DNA from: Burkholderiales bacterium | Lineage (GTDB): Bacteria > Pseudomonadota > Gammaproteobacteria > Burkholderiales > Burkholderiaceae_A | Reading direction: 5' to 3' | Assembly: GCA_030828265.1 (NCBI GenBank) | Contig: JAURCW010000015.1 | Location: 1-12,763 of the forward strand | DNA: 12,763 nt | The notes under the pieces: generated by a model | The model's database searches: none | What the model saw: only the letters and a program-made list of their open reading frames with translations | Told to the model about the DNA's origin: nothing | Shown: piece after piece, positions 8,061 to 12,763 of the stretch | How the letters are laid out: each line of letters opens with the position of its first letter | How positions within the stretch are numbered: the first letter of the stretch is position 1 | Position numbers and translations under genes: made by a program

Positions 8061-8936
8061 CTAAGGGGTAATACATAAAACATCAAGCCACCCAGGGGGG
8101 GCGAGGCCTAAGGACCTTGCCAGGCCCCATAGCGCAAAGCTAACAATAAAAAGGCCTGCCAATTGACGAATACGATCGGAACGCGGTCCTGACAAGACCA
8201 TGCCCGATGCCCACGATGCAAGAAAGAGTGAGGGTATGGTTCCAAGGCCAAAAGCGAACATCCAGCCAAGTCCCGTCCATGCACTTCCTGTCACGGCGGC
8301 CGTAAGTACCATGCTGTAGACCAGGCCACAGGGCAGCCATCCCCAGAGCGCCCCCACCCTTGCGGCGCGTGCAACGCGAGCAGCTATAGCAGTAGTAGAA
8401 ACCTGCCCATCGGCTTGGCTTGCGCCCGAGGGCGTGAGGCTTGCGACAGCAAAGGGTTGAATAAACCTCCAGAGCCGACCAAGCTGCGACTCAAGCTGGG
8501 TAATAAGACGGCTGACTCGCAGTAGATGCAGGCCAAGCGCAAGGAGCATCAGGTTTGCAAGCACCATGGCCACATGTCGGGCCGTGTCAACGACAGCCAG
8601 TGCAAGAAAGGCACCACCGACTGCTCCAGCAATGGCCCCCATCAGGCTGTAGCTACCCACACGTCCGAGCTGCCAGGCAAGTAACTCCGTCCATCGTGCA
8701 AGTGGGCTTAAGAGACCGGGGGCAGAACGACTGCGATGACCCGCTGCGGCAGCCAGGCCACCGCACATCATGAGGCAGTGTCCCGAGGACCAGAGGCCAA
8801 GAAGAAAGGCAGGTAAGGGGAGGCTGATATCCAGAGCTGATGCCCTTTCCGTCGATGCCTTAAAGATTAAAACTGGCCAGCGCTGGGGCGTGGTCGGAGG
8901 GCTTTTCCCAGCCCCTTGGTGTGCGATCGATACCAA
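8061..8936 (-). CDS. TauE/SafE (UreH-like) family membrane protein linked to ccoI; start uncertain
   Basis: This polytopic membrane protein has about six helices and belongs to the UreH/DsbD-like branch usually annotated as a sulfite exporter TauE/SafE family protein. With numbering from the longest reading, the family signature GHCLMMCGG is at 52-60 (H53, C54, C58) in the first helix. GRVGSYSLMG is at 91-100, and a second pseudo-repeat motif LPCGLVYS is at 201-208 (C203). The Cys/His motifs and the position beside ccoI suggest copper or other metal handling during oxidase assembly; the substrate is not established. The start is doubtful. The given TTG at 8936 overlaps exonuclease III by 77 bp and lacks a good Shine-Dalgarno. 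There is no in-frame ATG or GTG before the first helix. A CTG at 8834, preceded by GAAAGGG (8849-8843), would begin right at the expected N-terminus. Confidence 0.85.
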   Translation of the reverse strand: MVSIAHQGAGKSPPTTPQRWPVLIFKASTERASALDISLPLPAFLLGLWSSGHCLMMCGGLAAAAGHRSRSAPGLLSPLARWTELLAWQLGRVGSYSLMGAIAGAVGGAFLALAVVDTARHVAMVLANLMLLALGLHLLRVSRLITQLESQLGRLWRFIQPFAVASLTPSGASQADGQVSTTAIAARVARAARVGALWGWLPCGLVYSMVLTAAVTGSAWTGLGWMFAFGLGTIPSLFLASWASGMVLSGPRSDRIRQLAGLFIVSFALWGLARSLGLAPPGWLDVLCITP

Positions 8937-9663
8937 CCTGGTCGCAGTGCTTCATGAGTGCATCGCTGATAAGCAGATGATCAATTCGAAGTCCTTGGTT
9001 ACGACGAAAGCCCGCTTGACGGTAGTCCCACCAAGAGAAAGCCTGATTTTCTGGCCCCGTCTTTGCCCGAAAGCTATCAGTGAAGCCAAGGCTCAGTAGA
9101 TCGTGAAACCTCTGGCGCTCGGGCTTGGAGCAGAGAATCTTGTCATGCCATGCCTCAGGATCGTGCACATCGATATCGGCTGGGGCAATATTGAAGTCAC
9201 CCACAACGCTGACCAGGGAATGGCTTGCCTGTTCTTCCTGAAGCCTCAGTCGCAGCGCGTCAAGCCACTGAAGCTTGTAGCTGTATTTCTCGCTGCCAAC
9301 CTCCGAGCCGTTTGGCACGTAAAGATTAATAAAGCGAATCTGGGTCTCGCTTTCAAGTGTCTTGAGTGTTGCTGCGATGAATCGCTTCTGGTCACCCGGA
9401 AGCCTTGGCTCTTCACAACTCCACTCCTCGATGGTCTGAAACCTCGATGCCTTGGCAAGGATGGCCACACCGTTGTAGCTTGGCTGGCCCGAGAAGACAC
9501 AGTGGTAGCCAAGGGCTCGGATCTCCTCAACGGGGAATTTGTCATCGGTTAGTTTGGTCTCTTGCAACCCAAGAATGTCGGGTCTCTCGAGCGCAAGCCA
9601 TTGGCCAAGATGCTCCAGCCGAACCCTTAGGGAATTGACGTTCCAGCTAGCAAGCTTTAGCAA
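8860..9663 (-). CDS. xth: Exodeoxyribonuclease III (AP endonuclease, EEP family)
   Basis: This 267-residue enzyme belongs to the ExoIII/APE1 family, which cuts DNA at abasic sites and removes 3' blocking groups in base excision repair. The catalytic residues are all visible: N8 (SWNVNS), E35 (LQETK), Y115 (NLYVPNG), D156 and N158 (GDFNIAP), D228 (RIDHLL) and H258 (SDHAP). The start codon is a TTG at 9663. An in-frame TAG at 9675-9673 rules out anything longer, and the conserved SWNVN begins six residues in, so the TTG is almost certainly right. An AGGG about 8 nt upstream can serve as Shine-Dalgarno. The gene sits 26 nt after prlC. Several ExoIII paralogues exist in proteobacteria, so the exact symbol (xthA or other) is open. 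Confidence 0.95.
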   Translation of the reverse strand: MLKLASWNVNSLRVRLEHLGQWLALERPDILGLQETKLTDDKFPVEEIRALGYHCVFSGQPSYNGVAILAKASRFQTIEEWSCEEPRLPGDQKRFIAATLKTLESETQIRFINLYVPNGSEVGSEKYSYKLQWLDALRLRLQEEQASHSLVSVVGDFNIAPADIDVHDPEAWHDKILCSKPERQRFHDLLSLGFTDSFRAKTGPENQAFSWWDYRQAGFRRNQGLRIDHLLISDALMKHCDQVGIDRTPRGWEKPSDHAPALASFNL

Positions 9664-9689
9664 ACCCGAACCCTAACTCTTGCTCGGCC

Positions 9690-11765
9690 TTATGCCGTCT
9701 CAAGCAGACCAGAGTGCCGAAGCAAGGGCTCTGGACTTGGCTCACGCCCCCGAAAGGCTTTGAAGGATTCAAGGGCAGGGCGCGACCCACCTTTTGAGAG
9801 GATCTCTCTCCAGAAGCGTTGACCCACCGCGGTGTAGTTGGTGGGCTCTTCCTCAAAGGCGGCATAGGCATCGGCTGACAGGACTTCGGCCCACTTGTAG
9901 CTGTAATAGCCCGCGGCGTAACCGCCTGCAAAAATATGACTGAAGCTTTGTGGAAAGCGTTGAAAGCTAGGAGGATGAAGCACAGCAACTTCCGAGCGAA
10001 CCTCGTGAAGCACGTCCATGATCGATTTAGCTGCTTTTTGTAGGTCGGACTCAATAACCTGATGGTGAATGCGTAGGTCGAATAGAGCGAACTCAATCTG
10101 ACGCAGCATGAAAAGCCCGCTCTGAAAATTCTTGGCCCGAATCATTTTCTTATAGAGGTCTTCAGGAAGTGGCTCACCGGTCTCAACATGGCAAGTCATG
10201 GACTGAAGCTTCTCCCATTCCCAGCAGAAGTTCTCCATAAACTGGCTGGGAAGCTCGACTGCATCCCATTCCACTCCATTAATTCCCGAGACCTCTAGCT
10301 CGTCCACCTCCGTGAGGAGATGGTGAAGCCCGTGGCCGAACTCGTGAAAGAGTGTGGTGACATCGTCGTGCGAGATGGTGCTTGGTCGATGCTCGCTAGG
10401 GGGCATGAAATTACAGGTAAGCATGGCGACAGGTTTTTGTACCTGCGAGACAAGTCTTCGACGGCCGCGGCTGTCATCCATCCAGGCGCCGCCTCGTTTG
10501 GTGGGTCGCGTGTAAAGATCAAGAAACAAGTAGCCAATGGTTTCTGCTCCACGAATAACGCTGTAGAGCTGAACATCGGGGTGCCAGCGGTAGGTGGAGA
10601 GGTCGGGCTCGGGGGATTCACGAAGCTCCACGCCAAAGAGCTCTCTTACCAGTTCGAAGAGGCCCGCTAAGACATGCTGCACCTGGAAGTACTGACGAAC
10701 CTCGTCCTCAGAGAAACTGAATTTCTTCTGGCGCAGCTTTTCGCTGACGTAGCTAACATCCCAGGACTCCATGGCCTCAAGGCTGAGATGCGTCTTCGCA
10801 AAGGCTTTCAGCTCGGCTACGTCTTGTTCTGCAAAGGGGCGTGCCTTTTTGGCAAGGTCAAGCAAGAATGCCATGACCTGCTCCGGTGACTCGGCCATCT
10901 TTGAGGCCAACGAGAGCTCAGCGGCCGTTGAGAAGCCGAGGGCCTTGGCCTGCTCTTGTCGCAGCTGAAGAATTTCAGCCATCAGCATGCTGTTGTCATG
11001 CTCGGGGCCCTCTTCAGCAAGCTCGGATGCGCGACGAGCATTCTTTGAGTACATCTCTTTTCGAAGGTCACGATCGTCGGCAAACTGCAGAACGGGAATG
11101 AGGCTGGGCTGCTGCAGCCCAAAAGCCGCGACGGCATTAAGCTTCTCGGAGCGGGCTTTCTCTCTCGCTGCCTGGGCAACGGCTTCGGGCAGACCCGCAA
11201 GCCGACCCTCGTGGCCAATTAGGATCTTGGTTGAATTTGTGCTGTCGAGAAGGTTCTCAGAAAACTGCTGAGAGAGTGTGGCAAGTCTTGCTGACCGCTC
11301 CGTAAATGCTTTTTGAGCGTCCGAATCAAGCTCTACGCCACCAAGGCGAAAGTCACGCAGGCTGTTATTAAGTGCGCGCTCTCTAGACTCGGAGAGCTTG
11401 GCGTTTGCGGTATTCAGGCTAATCGAGCGTGTTTTCTCGAAGAGGCCTTTATCTTGTGCAAGTCGGGACCAGAACCGTGAGATCTTCTCAAGGTTGTTGT
11501 TGGTTAGTTCACGCCATTCGGGGCTGTCCATAACGGCGCCCAGGTGATGAATAGCAGACCAGAGTCGCCCAAGTCGCTCGGTGGCGTTTGTTAAGGGCTC
11601 AATCACCGTCTCCCACTGAGCAGCCTCACGACTGCTGGCAATTTTTCTAAGCTGCTCTTCGGCCTCACCAAGAAGGTTCTCAAGTGGCTCCTGCACCTCT
11701 TCGGGCTTCAATAATCCGTATTGTGGAATGTCACTCGAAAGAAATTGTTCGACGGAGCTAGTCAT
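9690..11765 (-). CDS. prlC: Oligopeptidase A, M3 family zinc metallopeptidase
   Basis: This 691-residue cytoplasmic peptidase of the thimet oligopeptidase family degrades short peptides, including released signal peptides. The N-terminal two thirds are helical. The zinc site is HEFGH (474-478, with E475 as the general base) and the third ligand E504 in DAVELPSQFMENF, the version characteristic of OpdA/PrlC. SGINGVEWDAVELPSQ and YYSYKWAEVLSADAYAAF near the C-terminus also fit the family. Length is close to the usual 680. The ATG at 11765 lies 19 nt after folD and has no clear Shine-Dalgarno. Its partner genes folD and exonuclease III have unrelated roles, so the cluster looks like a housekeeping operon of convenience. 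opdA is a synonym. Confidence 0.97.
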   Translation of the reverse strand: MTSSVEQFLSSDIPQYGLLKPEEVQEPLENLLGEAEEQLRKIASSREAAQWETVIEPLTNATERLGRLWSAIHHLGAVMDSPEWRELTNNNLEKISRFWSRLAQDKGLFEKTRSISLNTANAKLSESRERALNNSLRDFRLGGVELDSDAQKAFTERSARLATLSQQFSENLLDSTNSTKILIGHEGRLAGLPEAVAQAAREKARSEKLNAVAAFGLQQPSLIPVLQFADDRDLRKEMYSKNARRASELAEEGPEHDNSMLMAEILQLRQEQAKALGFSTAAELSLASKMAESPEQVMAFLLDLAKKARPFAEQDVAELKAFAKTHLSLEAMESWDVSYVSEKLRQKKFSFSEDEVRQYFQVQHVLAGLFELVRELFGVELRESPEPDLSTYRWHPDVQLYSVIRGAETIGYLFLDLYTRPTKRGGAWMDDSRGRRRLVSQVQKPVAMLTCNFMPPSEHRPSTISHDDVTTLFHEFGHGLHHLLTEVDELEVSGINGVEWDAVELPSQFMENFCWEWEKLQSMTCHVETGEPLPEDLYKKMIRAKNFQSGLFMLRQIEFALFDLRIHHQVIESDLQKAAKSIMDVLHEVRSEVAVLHPPSFQRFPQSFSHIFAGGYAAGYYSYKWAEVLSADAYAAFEEEPTNYTAVGQRFWREILSKGGSRPALESFKAFRGREPSPEPLLRHSGLLETA

Positions 11766-11784
11766 AAGTACGTTTTAGTTTGGG

Positions 11785-12654
11785 CTAGGTTAAGGATTGG
11801 GCGTGTGCGACGGATTCCGCCGCATCCAGAGTATTTTGCAAAAGCATGGCAATGGTCATTGGACCAACCCCGCCGGGCACGGGGGTAATGGCTTTTGCAA
11901 CTCTAGCGACGTTTTCAAAGTCGACATCGCCCACGAGCTTTCCAGACGCAAGCCGGTTAATACCTACATCAATAACAACCGCCCCCGGTTTGACCATCTC
12001 GGCAGTAATGAGTCCGGGTCGCCCCACCGCTGCAATAAGAATGTCGGCCCGCCGGGTTTTCTCTTCTAGGTTCTGAGTCTTACTGTTGCAGATGGTCACG
12101 GTTGCACCAGCCTGCAGCAGCATCATGGCCAGTGGCTTCCCTACGATATTGCTCGCGCCAACAACCACCGCCTCCGCCGCGCGCAACGGTGTCTTCTGGT
12201 GGTCAAGCATCACCATAACGCCCAAAGGCGTGCATGGCTTCAGGCAGGGCTGGCCAGTGAAAAGGGCGCCCGCGTTGACCGGATGAAACCCATCGACATC
12301 CTTATTGGGAGAGATAGCTTCAATAATGGTTTTCTCTGGAATATGCCCCGGCAAAGGTAGCTGCACCAGAATGCCATCGACGTTTGGATTGGTATTAAGG
12401 CTTTGAATTGTCTGCAGGAGTGCCTCGGTGGAGCAGGAGGCATCGAGTCGTATGAGCTCAGAGACGATACTGGCCTTTTCGCAGGCTGCAACCTTGTGTC
12501 TTACATAGACTTCGGATGCCGGGTTGTTTCCCACCAAAATAACCGTCAGCCCTGGGGCGCGACCATGTTGGCTAAGAAATCGTTTGGCTCGATCGCCGAC
12601 CTGTTGGCGCAGGGTTTCGGCAAGACTCTTTCCGTCAATGAACTGGGCAGGCAT
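11785..12654 (-). CDS. folD: FolD bifunctional methylenetetrahydrofolate dehydrogenase/cyclohydrolase
   Basis: This 289-residue cytoplasmic enzyme converts 5,10-methylene-THF to 10-formyl-THF in two steps with NADP, supplying one-carbon units for purines and formyl-Met-tRNA. The visible active-site features are Y50 and K54 (YVRHK), GILVQLPLP (94-102), D121 in KDVDGFHP and PCTP (140-143). The Rossmann nucleotide site [16 protein letters not shown] and the C-terminal [11 protein letters not shown] are also present. The ATG at 12654 is preceded by AGGA 7 nt upstream, a good Shine-Dalgarno. The gene is divergent from tRNA-Ala across an 84-nt spacer. It heads the tightly packed minus-strand series folD-prlC-xth-safE-ccoI-ccoS. 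Confidence 0.98.
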   Translation of the reverse strand: MPAQFIDGKSLAETLRQQVGDRAKRFLSQHGRAPGLTVILVGNNPASEVYVRHKVAACEKASIVSELIRLDASCSTEALLQTIQSLNTNPNVDGILVQLPLPGHIPEKTIIEAISPNKDVDGFHPVNAGALFTGQPCLKPCTPLGVMVMLDHQKTPLRAAEAVVVGASNIVGKPLAMMLLQAGATVTICNSKTQNLEEKTRRADILIAAVGRPGLITAEMVKPGAVVIDVGINRLASGKLVGDVDFENVARVAKAITPVPGGVGPMTIAMLLQNTLDAAESVAHAQSLT

Positions 12655-12685
12655 GTGAAGATCCTAGCATGGCGTCAAAGTCAGC

Positions 12686-12714
12686 TAGACAATCCCTAAG
12701 ACTTTCTTTATAGT
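12686..12714 (+). promoter_or_regulatory. Sigma70-type promoter of tRNA-Ala
   Basis: TAGACA (12686-12691) and TATAGT (12709-12714) each match five of six consensus bases and are separated by an ideal 17-nt spacer. The predicted start is about 12721, giving an 18-nt leader before the tRNA. The GC-rich stretch TCGCGG directly after the -10 resembles the discriminator of stringently controlled stable-RNA promoters. Confidence 0.75.
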
Positions 12715-12736
12715 TCGCGGTTTGCCGTGTTGTTGA
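12707..12736 (-). promoter_or_regulatory. Possible folD promoter overlapping the tRNA-Ala promoter
   Basis: On the minus strand TATAAA (12712 to 12707) matches five of six -10 bases. TCAACA (12736 to 12731), 18 nt upstream, matches four of six -35 bases. The predicted start near 12700 would leave a leader of about 45 nt before folD. The -10 lies on top of the tRNA promoter's -10, so the two would compete for polymerase. This is a weak prediction from sequence only. Confidence 0.35.
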
Positions 12737-12738
12737 TT

Positions 12739-12763
12739 GGGGCTATAGCTCAGCTGGGAGAGC
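12739..12763 (+). tRNA. tRNA-Ala, first 25 nt (cut by window end)
   Basis: The 25 bases fold as the 5' part of a tRNA: acceptor strand GGGGCTA, linker TA, D-stem GCTC, loop AGCTGGGA and D-stem GAGC. As far as I recall they are identical to the start of proteobacterial tRNA-Ala genes such as those of Escherichia coli. The anticodon and 3' half lie beyond the window, so TGC and GGC isoacceptors cannot be told apart. Confidence 0.88.

Noticed and set aside
9103..9552. Open frame of 149 codons on the plus strand inside the exonuclease III gene
   Set aside because: It is antisense to a gene with a full catalytic set and shows no recognisable protein features.
12664..12688. CTAGC / GCTAG inverted arms in the folD-tRNA spacer
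   Set aside because: The arms are only 5 bp with a 15-nt loop, which is expected by chance, and one arm overlaps the tRNA promoter -35.
1..12763. Search for CRISPR arrays, insertion sequences, phage or toxin-antitoxin genes, or a novel multi-gene system
   Set aside because: No spaced direct repeats, terminal inverted repeats, transposase or integrase motifs were seen, and every sizeable region is accounted for by known housekeeping or cbb3 oxidase genes.

Overview
This window is a chromosomal segment from a proteobacterium. It is built around a complete cbb3-type (high-affinity) cytochrome c oxidase locus plus its assembly genes. All protein genes are on the minus strand, so transcription runs from high to low coordinates. 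The order ccoI-ccoS directly before ccoNOQP-ccoG-ccoH, an FNR-type box in front of ccoN, and the flanking folD / oligopeptidase A / exonuclease III genes together suggest a betaproteobacterium, probably Burkholderiales. This is inferred from recalled gene order and protein flavour; the genus cannot be named from the sequence alone.

Layout in transcription order. At the right edge a tRNA-Ala gene begins on the plus strand and is cut off after 25 nt, behind a strong sigma70-like promoter. Divergent from it are folD (one-carbon folate metabolism), prlC/opdA (M3 zinc oligopeptidase), a TTG-started exodeoxyribonuclease III gene, a TauE/SafE (UreH-like) membrane protein gene with an unclear start, ccoI (copper P1B-type ATPase) and ccoS. 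Gaps are 6 to 26 nt, except that the longest reading of the SafE gene overlaps exonuclease III, so these six could be one transcript. A 101-nt gap follows, carrying a near-perfect FNR/ANR-type palindrome and a -10 element in class II geometry. It drives ccoN, ccoO, ccoQ and ccoP (oxidase subunits), then after an 81-nt gap with a 9-bp stem-loop, ccoG (iron-sulfur cupric reductase) and ccoH/fixH, which runs off the left edge.

How it works together: CcoN holds hemes b and b3 and CuB, and CcoO and CcoP carry one and two c-type hemes that feed it electrons. CcoI, CcoG, CcoH, CcoS and probably the SafE-like protein supply copper and assemble the enzyme. The FNR box links the structural genes to low oxygen, when a high-affinity oxidase is useful. 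All catalytic and metal-binding residues I looked for are present and no gene looks broken. I see no mobile element, CRISPR array, phage gene or unknown multi-gene system. There is no gene-free stretch above 300 bases. The points worth a second look are regulatory and start-site details and a few local motifs, not a new system.
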